From NCBI GenBank assembly GCA_020796225.1, contig CM036754.1, positions 70,269,940 to 70,333,939 of the forward strand: a DNA stretch of 64,000 nt, written 5' to 3'. The notes under the pieces are model-generated. The model made no database searches. It saw nothing but the letters and a program-made list of their open reading frames with translations, and was not told where the DNA came from. Positions 40,280-50,486 of the stretch are shown here, one piece after another. How positions within the stretch are numbered: the first letter of the stretch is position 1; each line of letters starts with the position of its first letter. The translations under genes and the position numbers were made by a program. The DNA is from Arion vulgaris. Taxonomy: Eukaryota > Mollusca > Gastropoda > Stylommatophora > Arionidae.

Positions 40280-41125
40280 TTCTTCTTCACCTTTCAACTC
40301 CCAACGTAGCACAGGTCTTCAACTAACTTCTTCCAGTTCTTCCTCTTTCCTGCCATCCCTTCCAATTCTTTCCCTATCCTTTTTAAAATCAGTCTCCATC
40401 TCTCTTCTCCAGGAATGTCTAGGCCTTCCCCTACTACTCTTTCCCTGCAGATTCCAAAACATTGCCTTCCTTGCAATGCTTCCGGTCGGTCTTCTCAATG
40501 TGTGTCCTATCCATCGCCAGCGTCTCTTCTTTAGCTCTTTCTCAACTGGTATCTGCTTAGTTCTTTCTCTGAGTTCCTCGTTTGTAATCTTATCATACCA
40601 TCTCAGACCCTCTATTCTACGTAAACATCCATTTATGAAGGTCTGTAGCTTTCTCATGGTTTCTTTTGTTGTCTTCCATGTTTCTGAGCCATAGAACAGC
40701 ACTGACTTCACATTTGATTGAAAGATTCTCAGCTTTGTATTTGTTTGATCTCCTTTGTCTTCCATATCTTACTCAATGCAATACAGTTTCCCCTTGCTTT
40801 TTGTATTCTTATCTTGACATCTTTGTTTGTTCCTCTTTCTGTGTCTATGTTGCTACCAAGGTATGTGTATGATTCTACATCTTGTAGAGCTGTTTCCTCC
40901 AGTATAATCTGGTTTACTGCATTTATTCTCATGACCTTGGTCTTTCCCCTGTGTATTTTCAAGACTAGTTGCTGAGACTTATTATTTAGAATGTTTATTT
41001 TACCTTTAATCTGTGCGTTATTGTGGGACAACAAGGCCAGAACGTCTGCAAAATCCAGGCGCTCTATTGTTTCATAAGTGTCCAGAATATTACTGGAAGA
41101 ATAGTAATACAAGAAGTCAAAAAGA
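40280..41125 (-). pseudogene. LINE RT end and tail (L4 type)
   Basis: Minus frame 1: ERLDFADVLALLSHNNAQIK (RT motif C; FADD is now FADV, so a catalytic Asp is lost), KVMRINAVNQIILEE, ESYTYLGSNIDTERGTNKD. Frame 2: NTKLRIFQSNVKSVLFYGSE, CLRRIEGLRWYDKITNEELR, KKRRWRWIGHTLRRP, SSRGRPRHSWRREMETD. The frames change near 40740. Same family as 52430-53125 (plus) and 55990-56335 (minus). Confidence 0.88.
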
Positions 41126-41134
41126 ATATTTCAC

Positions 41135-41265
41135 GCAAAAAATTGCTTGCAGAATTCAAATCAACAGATAAGTTATGAATAAAATCCAGAAACCTACACC
41201 TCCATAGGTCACAGTGCTTCATCTTGGAACATCTCAAATTTAATCAAATTAATTGATATCTAATC
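41135..41265. repeat. Right ~130 bp direct repeat flanking a LINE
   Basis: Partner of 40150-40279. It follows the 5' truncation point of the LINE. Confidence 0.85.
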
Positions 41266-41894
41266 AGGTGAACTAATTCTTGAATTCAAATAAAAATGTG
41301 TTTCTTAAAGTTAAGTCTAATTTGTAACTAAAATCCATGATTTATTTTCAAGTGATGTTGTTACGGATTAGTTGATTCTGGAAACAGGATTTCAAAACAA
41401 AACGTTGACGGAAGAGCTGTCCTAAAGAGAAGTGATAAATCATTGTGGCTTTTATGTTAGATGACTCGCAGCCCCCCGGTAACATATGTTTATCTGAGCC
41501 CAGGGATGACTATACTGTATAATATTACAAAGTACATGGACAGCAGTAACTTTAAACACTGTCCCACTATAGGTTCTTTGCAGTCAATCATTATATTCTT
41601 CTTCTTTCCTTTATCTCATGTTAAATCGTGGAGGAATATATGAAAGAAACTTTTGTGTGCTTTATTCAATGAGTCTTGTAATTGATAATTGGTTACTGAA
41701 CCGATTTCGTAATACTCCGGGCAGACCTATAGGTGCTCAGTCTCTCTAACAGGTTGAAATGGTATGCATACACATGGTTCCTGTCACTCGCTGATTAAAC
41801 ACACACCTCTCACTCTGCCTCACTAGCATCCAGTTCTACTTGTAAAAAGTGTAATTTCAAGTTTTTTAATTGCTGAATTGATTCAAGATCAATT
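41266..41894. other. No gene; short repeat scrap
   Basis: Contains a ~58 bp piece of the 35385 repeat family at 41703-41760. Otherwise unassigned. Confidence 0.45.
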
Positions 41895-42075
41895 TTAGTG
41901 TCCTGATCCAACAGACAATTGGCAAACCAAGAAGAAGATGGCTACAAGATATTAAAGAAACCATGAACATGACCATCGACGAAGTGGGTGAACTGGCAAG
42001 AAACAGAGTGAATTTCAGATGTGCTGCAAAGAGAGCAACGTCCTATAAAGGATACGCACCTTGATGATGATGATA
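41895..42075 (+). pseudogene. LINE 3' tail (L7 type)
   Basis: Frame KPRRRWLQDIKETMNMTIDE, VGELARNRVNFRCAAKRATS, YKGYAP, stop, then GATGATGATGAT. The clearest copy of this tail; only about 60 codons are present. Confidence 0.8.
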
Positions 42076-42555
42076 AATCCAACAGTAGGTCGCCAAGAGA
42101 CTAAAGAATATTCTCACTTATCCATTCTAAACTACCCGATAATCGATGCTGTTGTTGCAAGCCTGTCCTATAACATATATATATATTTTATGTGTAGGCT
42201 GTCAACAGCTTTTTTTTAAATCAACAAAGAACACATCTTATCATATTAAACAGATAGGAACCAATGTCGTCACGGTTCCTTTATCGTGGGCTCGATAAAG
42301 CAAGCTTTCCCGCAAATATCAGTTATATTATAGAAGCGACATACTAAGCGTCATGGCTAACGCCCGAATTCACAGCTGGCGATCAAATCCTAATGTGTGA
42401 TGTATGGGTAGTATGGATGGGATCATTCTTCCCAACAGTCCTACATCATAAAATGAATAATACAGCATATTTGATTTGCAGATGTTAATAAGATTTATTT
42501 GGATGTAAACAATATCAATAATTTCCTGTCGTTCCACGCATGATTCATACCTTTG
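42076..42555. other. AT-rich, no feature recognised
   Basis: Nothing supportable. Confidence 0.4.
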
Positions 42556-42558
42556 ATT

Positions 42559-42710
42559 GTTATATATAGTTTGTTTTCCCCCACTGGAGAAGTTTCCCTG
42601 ATGTTACATTCTAATTCTATGACTACTGTTATTGTTATATATAGTTTGTATTCCCCACTGGAGAAGTTTCCCTGATGTTACATTCTAATTCTATGACTAC
42701 TGTTATTGAT
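42559..42710. repeat. ~75 bp direct duplication
   Basis: Two copies of ATATATAGTTTGTATTCCCC ... ATTCTATGACTACTGTTATTG, nearly identical. Confidence 0.9.
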
Positions 42711-42775
42711 CCTAACCCTACCATTTTTATTTATTTTACTTACTAACTTTACCTATCCTGTCTATGTTGATGTGC

Positions 42776-43086
42776 ATTTTCTTCTTGTATCTTCTGTTCC
42801 TATCTTAAAGTTCTACTGTCGTAATCTATTATTTCTTATTGAAGTCTTCTTGTGTCTTCTGTTCCTGTCTTAAAGTTCTACTGTCGTAATCTATTATTTC
42901 TTATTGAAGTCTTCTTATATCTTCTGTTCCTATCTTAAAGTTCTACTGTCGTAATCTACTATTTCTTATTGAAGTCTTCTTGTGTCTTCTGTTCCTGTCT
43001 TAAAGTTCTACTGTCGTAATCTACTATTTCTTATTGAAGTTTTCTTGTATCTTCTGTTCCTGTCTTAAAGTTCTACTGTTGTAATC
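42776..43086. repeat. 65 bp satellite, left block
   Basis: About 4.7 units of TTCTTGTATCTTCTGTTCCT ... AATCTACTATTTCTTATTGAAG, enriched in the GTCGTAATC variant. Confidence 0.95.
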
Positions 43087-43142
43087 GAAATAGGGGGAAG
43101 ACTGCAGTAAAACTTGATAAATAGTTAAAACTAGTTCTAACT

Positions 43143-43754
43143 CTCAACTCCTTTCAGTTCAATGACCAGTTCTTTGAGCAGATCAGTGGGGTCGCCATGG
43201 GTACTAAAATGGGACCCAGTTATGCTTGTCTATTCATGGGTCATCTTGAGCACCTAGTATGGAATTCCCATGATGGCCCTCTTCCGTCTGTGTATCATAG
43301 ATACATTGATGATTGTATTGGCATTACCGATATGCCTGAAGCCGTTTTGTCACGCTTCATTAATTTCATTAATGTCTTCAATCCGGCTATTCGGTTTACA
43401 TCTCACATCTCTACCTCTTGTGTCAACTTTCTTGACATCACTATCACTATCAGCCTATCCACCATCACTACATCAGTATACTACAAGCCTACTGATGCAC
43501 ATAGTTTCTTCTTTATACCTCTTCCCATTCCCAGGCTTGTCGTGATTCTTTACCATTCTCTCAACTCTTGCGCCTTCGTCGCCTCTGTAGCGAGGACGAC
43601 GATTTCCTCGATAGAGCTCACGAGATGCTGGATTTCTTTCGTAAGCGCTTATACCCGGATAAGGTGCTTGCTTCTGCTATGCGGCGCGTTCAGCAAATTT
43701 CTCGCCAGGAGGCTCTCTCTAACCAGCATAGAACTTCCAATTCTGACAGGGTGA
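43143..43754 (+). pseudogene. Penelope reverse transcriptase, C-terminal half
   Basis: FNDQFFEQISGVAMGTKMGP (the AMGTKMAPSYA-like motif of Penelope RTs), HRYIDDCIGITDMPEAVLSR (YIDD catalytic pair present) and HISTSCVNFLDITITIS. The correct reading leaves this frame near 43500 (YYKPTDAHSF) and continues in another frame with LRLRRLCSEDDDFLDRAHEM and FRKRLYPDKVL. Penelope RTs prime at nicked DNA. The fingers and most of the palm are missing, and the frame is broken. Confidence 0.92.
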
Positions 43755-44049
43755 AACTTGTCTTAACTTTCCACCCTCATAGTTCCTTGTGAAGAAAGTC
43801 TTATTCCGTCATCTCTCCATTCTTCAGTCTGATCCTGATACGTTCAATCTTCCAACACTATCCTTTGGTGCGTACAGACGGGACAGAAGCCTTAAGGATA
43901 TGTTAGTTCTGATCGCCTCAAGCCAAACATCCAGAGTCATTTTGGCACCATCCAGTGTGGCCGTCGGCGCTGTAACACTTGTGCTTATGTAATACAGACC
44001 CGCACGGTGTCTTTTCCAAAGCCACGTTCGTTGTTGAAGACAGTTTCAC

Positions 44050-44384
44050 GTGCGAGTCCGTAATATTATCTATGCCATTATCTGCAAGCGGTGCAACAAG
44101 GCCTATATTGGAAAAACCGGCAGGAGACTCAGTGACCGATTCGCCCAACACTTGCGCGATATACGCCAATGCTCTGTGACCCTGTAGCTACCCATTTCAA
44201 TGATACTGGCCATTCAGGAGCTTGCGATGTCCAGGTCACAGCCATCCGATCATGTTCCTCTGATGATCGTAGTCGATTTGCTCTGGAGAATCGGTTGATT
44301 TCTTTGTATGGTACCTTGCGACCACGCGGCTCAACGTATTACATTCTTATGCTTCTTAGTACTTTCTCTTCAAATGCTTTGTAA
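44050..44384 (+). pseudogene. Penelope GIY-YIG endonuclease domain
   Basis: Frame VRNIIYAIICKRCNKAYIGK then TGRRLSDRFAQHLRDIRQCS: the IYA/YIG motif pair 11 residues apart and the conserved Arg and His. A frame change near 44160 leads to ATHFNDTGHSGACDVQVTAI and SRFALENRLISLYGTLRPRG, with the catalytic Glu of ENRLI. The CKRC pair suggests the usual zinc knuckle. It would nick target DNA. Inactive as it stands because of the frame change. Confidence 0.9.
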
Positions 44385-44664
44385 TCTCTATGGGTATATG
44401 TTGCATGTATTACATTCTTATGCTTCTTAGTACTTTCTCTTCCCATGCTTTATAATCTATATGGGTATATGTTGCATGTATTCAAGTTATATATTTACTA
44501 GATGTTTCATTGTTTCTTTCTATTTCTAGTTTTTATGTGTGTTTTTGTGTTACATTTATTTCGTTATTCGTTTTTATTCCAGATTTTCCTTAGATACGTT
44601 GGTATTTGGTCGTCCATTTGTGTTTCATTTTAATTTGTCACTCCTGTTTGTTCGTTTGCTTGAT

Positions 44665-44702
44665 AAAGGCCTTGTTGGTCGAAACGTTGCTGTTTATCGT
44701 CA
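44665..44702 (+). ncRNA. Possible degenerate hammerhead ribozyme core
   Basis: TTGATAAAGGCCTTGTTGGT then CGAAACGTTG resembles the CUGANGA - stem - GAAA core of hammerhead ribozymes, which are known in Penelope terminal repeats. The same motif is kept in three other Penelope ends (14490, 39370 antisense, 39455). I could not fold the full three-stem structure by eye. Confidence 0.4.
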
Positions 44703-44751
44703 CTGTTTATGTATTTTGTAAAACTATAGTACTTTGTTTGTACGTGTTTCA

Positions 44752-45850
44752 CTACTGTTGTAATCTACTATTTCTTATTGAAGTTTTCTTGTATCTTCTG
44801 TTCTATCTTAAGTTATACTGTTGTAATCTACTATTTCTTATTGAAGTTTTCTTGTATCTTCTGTTCCTGTCTTAAAGTTCTACTGTTGTAATCTACTATT
44901 TCTTATTGAAGTTTTCTTGTATCTTCTGTTCCTATCTTAAAGTTCTACTGTTGTAATCTACTATTTCTTATTGAAGTTTTCTTGTATCTTCTGTTCCTAT
45001 CTTAAAGTTCTACTGTTGTAATCTACTATTTCTTATTGAAGTTTTCTTGTATCTTCTGTTCCTGTCTTAAAGTTCTACTGTTGTAATCTACTATTTCTTA
45101 TTGAAGTTTTCTTGTATCTTCTGTTCCTGTCTTAAAGTTCTACTGTTGTAATCTACTATTTCTTATTGAAGTTTTCTTGTATCTTCTGTTCCTGTCTTAA
45201 AGTTCTACTGTTGTAATCTACTATTTCTTATTGAAGTTTTCTTGTATCTTCTGTTCCTATCTTAAAGTTCTACTGTTGTAATCTACTATTTCTTATTGAA
45301 GTTTTCTTGTATCTTCTGTTCCTGTCTTAAAGTTCTACTGTTGTAATCTACTATTTCTTATTGAAGTTTTCTTGTATCTTCTGTTCCTGTCTTAAAGTTC
45401 TACTGTTGTAATCTACTATTTCTTATTGAAGTTTTCTTGTATCTTCTGTTCCTATCTTAAAGTTCTACTGTTGTAATCTATTATTTCTTATTGAAGTTTT
45501 CTTGTATCTTCTGTTCCTATCTTAAAGTTCTACTGTTGTAATCTACTATTTCTTATTGAAGTTTTCTTGTATCTTCTGTTCCTATCTTAAAGTTCTACTG
45601 TTGTAATCTACTATTTCTTATTGAAGTTTTCTTGTATCTTCTGTTCCTATCTTAAAGTTCTACTGTTGTAATCTACTATTTCTTATTGAAGTTTTCTTGT
45701 ATCTTCTGTTCCTATCTTAAAGTTCTACTGTTGTAATCTACTATTTCTTATTGAAGTCTTCTTGTATCTTCTGTTCCTATCTTAAAGTTCTACTGTTGTA
45801 ATCTATTATTTCTTATTGAAGTCTTCTTGTGTCTTCTGTTCCTGTCTTAA
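44752..45850. repeat. 65 bp satellite, main block, about 17 units
   Basis: Regular 65 bp spacing (for example TTGTAATCTA at 44821, 44886 and 44951), mostly the GTTGTAATC variant, with CTATC/CTGTC alternation. The last units revert to the left-block variant. Confidence 0.97.
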
Positions 45851-46551
45851 AAGGCGGGAGACCCACCCAGAACAAGGGTTGTATTTTTTAATTCACAGAA
45901 AAATAACTAACAAAGATACTTTCATATAATTTGACCACATGTTGCAAAAGGCATTGTTTTCGATGATAAACAAAGTTTAGTGTATGCACTGTAATTAGTT
46001 ATTTGAAAAATAACTAATTTTCTTCAAAATATATTGTAAAAAAAAACCCATTCATCGTGCAGTGGATTTCATAAATATAAGAAGTGCAAAGAATGTCAAA
46101 CTGGCATATGATGTACATGTCACTCATAGTTATAGCGTGAACCTCCACTTTTTGTCTAAACTGTATATAAGCAGAGATTTTATGTTCTAATTTGAATTTT
46201 TTTTTTTATTTGGAAGTGTTACATTGCAAAAACCATATCAAAAAAACCAATTGAGTTAGACATTTTGGAGGTTCACGGTATAGCTATGGGTGATATGTAC
46301 ATCATATGCCAGTTTGACATTCTTTGCACTTCTTATGTTTATGAAATCCACTGCAATGAAGTGAGGTTTTTACAATATATTTTCAAGAAAATTAATTATT
46401 TTTAAATAACTAATTACAGTGCATACACTAAACTTTGTTTATCATCGAAAACAATGCCTTTAACAGGTACCAAATTATATGAAAATTTGTTTGTAGTTTT
46501 TTTCTGTGAATTTAAAATAAAAACCCTAGTTCTGAGTGGGTCTTCCGCCTT
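45851..46551. mobile_element. 701 bp palindromic (long-TIR) element
   Basis: Ends AAGGCGGGAGACCCAC and GTGGGTCTTCCGCCTT. Arms 45851-46157 and 46262-46551 are inverted copies at roughly 85-90 percent by eye, including GCATTGTTTTCGATGATAAA and the GAATGTCAAACTGGCATATG block. Inserted in the satellite with TAA (45848-45850) and TAT (46552-46554), consistent with a 3 bp TAA duplication as in PIF/Harbinger. No transposase. Superfamily is an inference. Confidence 0.82.
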
Positions 46552-46554
46552 TAT

Positions 46555-46604
46555 AGTTCTACCGTCGCAATCTACTATTCCTAATTGAAGTCTTCAACTA
46601 CTTT
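46555..46604. repeat. 65 bp satellite, last unit
   Basis: GTTCTACCGTCGCAATCTAC then CTAATTGAAGTCTTC, a diverged terminal unit after the palindrome. Confidence 0.85.
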
Positions 46605-46791
46605 ATCTATCTAAACTAATTACTCTTCCATCTTTATCATATCGTTCTCTGCTGTTTTTCCTCTCCACTCCCATCGTGTCCATCCATGCTCGCTGCTTTT
46701 ATGTGCACGCTTCTTAGGCGTTGCACAGCAGTGCGTACAATCTTCTATATTATGTTTGAGTTTATATTCTAAGATATCATTCTACATGTTT

Positions 46792-46990
46792 GCCCGTCTG
46801 CCTAGCGTGTTCGTAGCGCGTTTGACGACTCGTGACAGACCCTCTGTGAGTGCGGGTTCAATTCCGTGGACTGGCAGAAAAAGCCACAGGTTCTCCAGAT
46901 TTACAGTGTTCGTGGCACCGAACCGAAGGGTTACGTGTCCATGGCACCGAGCCGAAGAGCTGAAAGCTCAAGTGCTTCTGGATCGGGAAC
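46792..46990 (+). mobile_element. tRNA-derived SINE (family S3), reference copy
   Basis: GCGTGTTCGTAGCGCG (box A-like), GTGAGTGCGGGTTCAATTCC (box B), GTTCGTGGCACCGAACCGAA, GAGCTGAAAGCTCAAGTGC, TTCTGGATCGGG. Only two GGCACCGA units, against eight at 10174. Confidence 0.88.
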
Positions 46991-47081
46991 AAACATAAAA
47001 CTTTACATGTTTGACCTACCTATTGTTCGTCTGTGTTGTAGTCGACTGTTTGCTGTCCCTATATGAAGGGATAGCTATATC

Positions 47082-47700
47082 CTACATCATCATCATCAAA
47101 TAGCTTGTCCTGAGCAGAACTTTGCCACCCCAACAGTCCTCCGGAATTTCTCTCTCATAGGCCAGATGTCCTGCCTCTGTAGCTGTCATGTTCAAACCAT
47201 CAGTTACATCCTGTATCCATCTTCTCCGTGGTCTTCCTCTTCTTCTCTGTGCCGGTATGCCTCCTTCCATGATGGTCTTCTCCAGCCCTTCATGTCTTTT
47301 TATATGTCCAAAATATCTCAATTTTCTCTTTCTTATTTGTAGCATCAGCCAGTTTTCTTTGATTTTGAGTTCTTTCTGGATATATCTATTTGTTCTCTTC
47401 TCTGTCCAAGATATACGAAGGATTCTTCTGTAACACTTATATTCGAAAGCACTTATATGTTTTTCCACTGCTTTATTAAATGTCCATGCTTCACACCCAT
47501 ACGTTGCCACTGAGAATATACATGCTCTTAGTATTCTGATCTTTGTTTTCTTATCAGTTCCGTTCCATACTGTTTTGAGTTGTTTAATTTTTGTAAAGCC
47601 ATGTTTGTTCTTCTTTTAATTTCCTTCAGCCCATTTTCATCTGTTGTTAGCAGTGAACCAAGATATATCCTTCTACAGATCTAATAACTACAATGCTTTA
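47082..47700 (-). pseudogene. LINE RT end and tail (L1 type), longest copy
   Basis: 142-codon open frame: MATYGCEAWTFNKAVEKHIS, FEYKCYRRILRISWTEKRTN, IQKELKIKENWLMLQIRKRK, YFGHIKRHEGLEKTIMEGGI, RRRGRPRRRWIQDVTDGLNM, AGHLAYEREIPEDCWGG. The CEAW/CYRRIL and GRPRRRW boxes are intact. Catalytic RT motifs are absent upstream (47510-47700 is degraded). It ends in a CATCATCATCA complement. It is the least decayed tail in the window. Confidence 0.88.
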
Positions 47701-47902
47701 TCCATAAGGCATGACAACAACAGATGAATAGGGACATTTAAAACTAATACGAATATACACCTTACTTCTCAAAAGCTTCAGAACTGTACTATTTCATTCG
47801 TTCTCTGCTCACATTTTTGTCTATTGTAAAATTCTGATCAATACTTGATTTCTTTTTCTTTCTATCTGCTTGTTCTTATCCAACATTTCTGTCTATCTAG
47901 AT

Positions 47903-48278
47903 CAGTGGTTTTCCAACCTTCCTAATGCCGCGACCCGTTAATGCAGTTCCTTATGTTCTGGTGACCCATTTTTGTTGCTACATCTTAACTGTAATTTTTC
48001 TACTGTTATGAATCGTAATGTAAATATCTGATATGCAGATTGTATTTTCATTGTTACAAATTGAACATAATTACAGCATAGTGATTAATCATAAACTCCG
48101 GGTACTGGTATGTGGACGTAGCTGCATGTGAGTGGAGCCGCCGGAGATGGATAGATGAGCGGTGTCTCGGTTCCTAAGACCATCAAAAATATGTGTTTTC
48201 TTATCTTCTTACGTGACCCCTGTGAACTTGTCATTCGACCCCCAAAGAGGTCACGACCTACAGGCTGAGAACCACTAC
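47903..48278. mobile_element. Non-autonomous hAT element
   Basis: Ends CAGTGGTTTTCCAACC and GCTGAGAACCACTAC. Flanked by ATCTAGAT (47895-47902) and CTCTAGAT (48279-48286), 7/8, central TA. Same family as 1237-1577, with an extra ~90 bp GC-richer insert at 48100-48185. Confidence 0.87.
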
Positions 48279-48286
48279 CTCTAGAT

Positions 48287-48794
48287 GCAAATACATTATA
48301 TCTCTAGTAATCCTATACGTAAACATGGTTTGAATAATGCATATATGATTGAATTTGAAATTGACAAAAATTTCTCAATATTGTTGATAAAATGTATCAG
48401 TCAACAGACAATAAAGATTCGATTTCTCTGATCAGGATTGATGCTGTCAATCACGCAGAAAAAGACTGTTCAGGACTGAATCTTGTTTTAGACTGATCTT
48501 CATGCACTGAATGTAATTCCCTTATTTATTTATTCATTTTATAAAATAAAATATTGTCTGGACAAACTCAGTTCATAACGTCCTTGTCTCTACTCTGTAA
48601 GCGTGTCATGAGTGCTTCGTCCCTTTTAGCTAATTGAGAAAGTCAGTTTTTGAAAATATTGTCAGCCTTGTTGACTATTTCATTCCTGAGCAAATAGAAA
48701 GATTAGGCTCCACTTGTAGTTTATAATTTACTTCCTGTCTATTTCAATGCATCTACATGTTTCATGTCTGTGTTAGTGCATTTACATGTTTCAT
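48287..48794. other. AT-rich, no feature recognised
   Basis: Nothing supportable. Confidence 0.4.
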
Positions 48795-49120
48795 TATCAT
48801 CAAGGTGCGTGTCCGTTATAGAACGTTGCTTTCTTGCAGCGAATCTGAAATTCACTCTGTCTCTAGCCAGTTCACCCACTTCGTCGATGGTCATATTCAT
48901 GGTTTCCTTAACATCTTGTAGCCATCTTCTTCTTGGTCTGCCTCTGCGTTCTGGGACCCTGCCCTCCAGTATTGTTCTCTCCAGGTCATCGTGACGCTTG
49001 ATGGGGCCAAAGTATGTAATTTTTTTCTGTATAGTATGTTATTTATCATCCAATTCTTTTTAACATTTAGTTCTTTCAGGACATCAGTGTTCTTCCTTTT
49101 TCTGTCCGTGGTAATCTGAT
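48795..49120 (-). pseudogene. LINE tail (L7 type)
   Basis: Minus strand: KATFYNGHAP-like stop region, LARDRVNFRFAARK, TIDEVGE, RRRWLQDVKETMNMT, PERRGRPRRR read across a frame change, then ITYFGPIKRHDDLERTILEG. It reaches further upstream than the other L7 copies and links the tail to a GPIKRH box. Confidence 0.78.
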
Positions 49121-49440
49121 TACATATGTCATGTCTGTGTTAATGTACTTACGTGTTTCATGTATGTGTCAAGAAGCATAGTAATAACGCCTGCGTGTGC
49201 ATGCCAGCTCAGCTATCCTCCAAATAAGATCTCAATCTACTCTTTGGTATTAGCTAGTGGTAGCACAACATGTGCTGGGGACTATTGCATTTCACCATAT
49301 TTGGTGACTTTATAACATTTTCGAGCTTTACTTTGTCATAGAAAGCGGGTGACCGAATAACTATATGCGATAGGTTTTCCTAACGAAATCATTATGTTTT
49401 CGACACCCTCGGTGAGGTCAAAGGTTTATTCTGTAGAGGA
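49121..49440. other. No feature recognised
   Basis: Nothing supportable. Confidence 0.4.
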
Positions 49441-49840
49441 GAAATGTCTGGTCAACCACTAGAAGCAACTGTTATAAGACAGAGAAGATGAAGAGGTGGT
49501 GCTGATATTACTCTAAGAAGAAATTACCAAAGAATCATTGCAGTGGGAGGCAAATGGTTTCAGAAAGAAAGACTAACTTTCTCTCAGTAACTTTTCTCTC
49601 AGTATCTTTTCTCTCAGTAACTTTTCTCTCAGTAACTTTTCTCTCAGTAACTTTTCTCTCAGTAACTTTTCTCTCAGTAAAGTTCGTTTCAGGGTTTCTA
49701 GGAAACCTGATACAGACTTTACTAAGAAGGTCTAAGATATTGGATTATTCATATAGCAGAGATTAGACAAGTTGTCCAGGATAGAGCGGTATATGGAAAT
49801 TGCTTGCAGGTTGTAGGTAACGTATAAAGGTACGAGAGAA
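49440..49840 (+). pseudogene. Rearranged LINE tail (L5 type)
   Basis: Relative of 23220-23530: GAAATGTCTGGTCAACCACT, AACTGTTATAAGACAGAGAAG, GTCCAGGATAGAGCGGTAT, GTAACGTATAAAGGTACGAG. In the middle is a 15 bp array and an inverted piece (GTAAAGTTCGTTTCAGGG) that is normally antisense to this ORF. Confidence 0.78.
49571..49682. repeat. 15 bp array, about 8 units, inside LINE tail
   Basis: CTTTTCTCTCAGTAA units, matching the antisense of the TTGCTGAGAGAGGCAGG region in the parent LINE. The LSVTF reading is a repeat artefact. Confidence 0.92.
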
Positions 49841-50059
49841 ATATAATAATATATATATATATTTATTTTATTTTAATTTAATTGACATTTGCAATGTAGA
49901 TAAGAAGGTGCAAATTTACCAAAGAACTCAATAAGGATTGTTCGTTTTTTGCTGGCAGAGTACAATGTGATAACTATTTTGTGAAGTTATCGGTGGTCCA
50001 TGTGGGCATAGGGGTAGGTTCATATTAAAGACTATTGACAATATTAAAATGTATTGATC

Positions 50060-50485
50060 TATTGATTGATAGGACCATTATCATTGCACTTCGGTGAGTA
50101 ACCATGAGTGCTCCGATCTATTTCTTAAACAGGAAGATCTCAGCGACAGTGCAAGTACTCGGTAGCACTGGCGAGGGTACCCGATGTAATATAGAAGATG
50201 GCGAAAAGGGATTTTGGTAGGAATATTATTTTGTATTGTTTATAATGAATTGTATCTGGGCAGCGGCCTTCCAGCCTACTCTTCTCGATTTTTAATTGCC
50301 ATGTGTTCTTTTACGTGTTATCTTCACGAGACCTACGTTTTATCGTTCCCGATAGGACTAGGAACTCGATCTTACCTACACTGAGATCAAGGATTAAATT
50401 ACCTCCATGGCTCCACGAGGTAGCGAACCGAGTACTTGTTTAACGAAAGGCGAACACCTTACCTCTACACCACACAGACACCCCC
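50060..50485 (-). mobile_element. tRNA-derived SINE (family S6), full length
   Basis: 3' end TTGATAGGACCATTATCATT complement, then the ACTTCGGTGAGTAACCATGA block, CTGGCGAGGGTACCCGATG, CAGCGGCCTTCCAGCCT, GGCTCCACGAGGTAGCGAAC (box B complement) and CGAACACCTTACCTCTACAC (box A complement). Both promoter boxes are preserved. Confidence 0.9.
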
Positions 50486-50486
50486 C

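Larger units (their letters stand above)
43087..44751 (+). mobile_element. 5'-truncated Penelope-like element with 14 bp target duplication
   Basis: Flanked by exact CTACTGTTGTAATC at 43073-43086 and 44752-44765, both part of the 65 bp satellite. Contains the end of the RT, a linker and a GIY-YIG endonuclease domain, then a TTGATAAAGGC...GTCGAAACGTTGCTG motif and a GTAAAACTATAGTACTTTG terminus. A 5' scrap GGAAGACTGCAGTAAAAC matches other Penelope ends in this window. Confidence 0.92.

Noticed and set aside
40269..40694. 141-residue plus-strand frame rich in Ser/Leu
   Set aside because: Antisense shadow of the LINE tail on the minus strand, which has recognisable RT-tail motifs.
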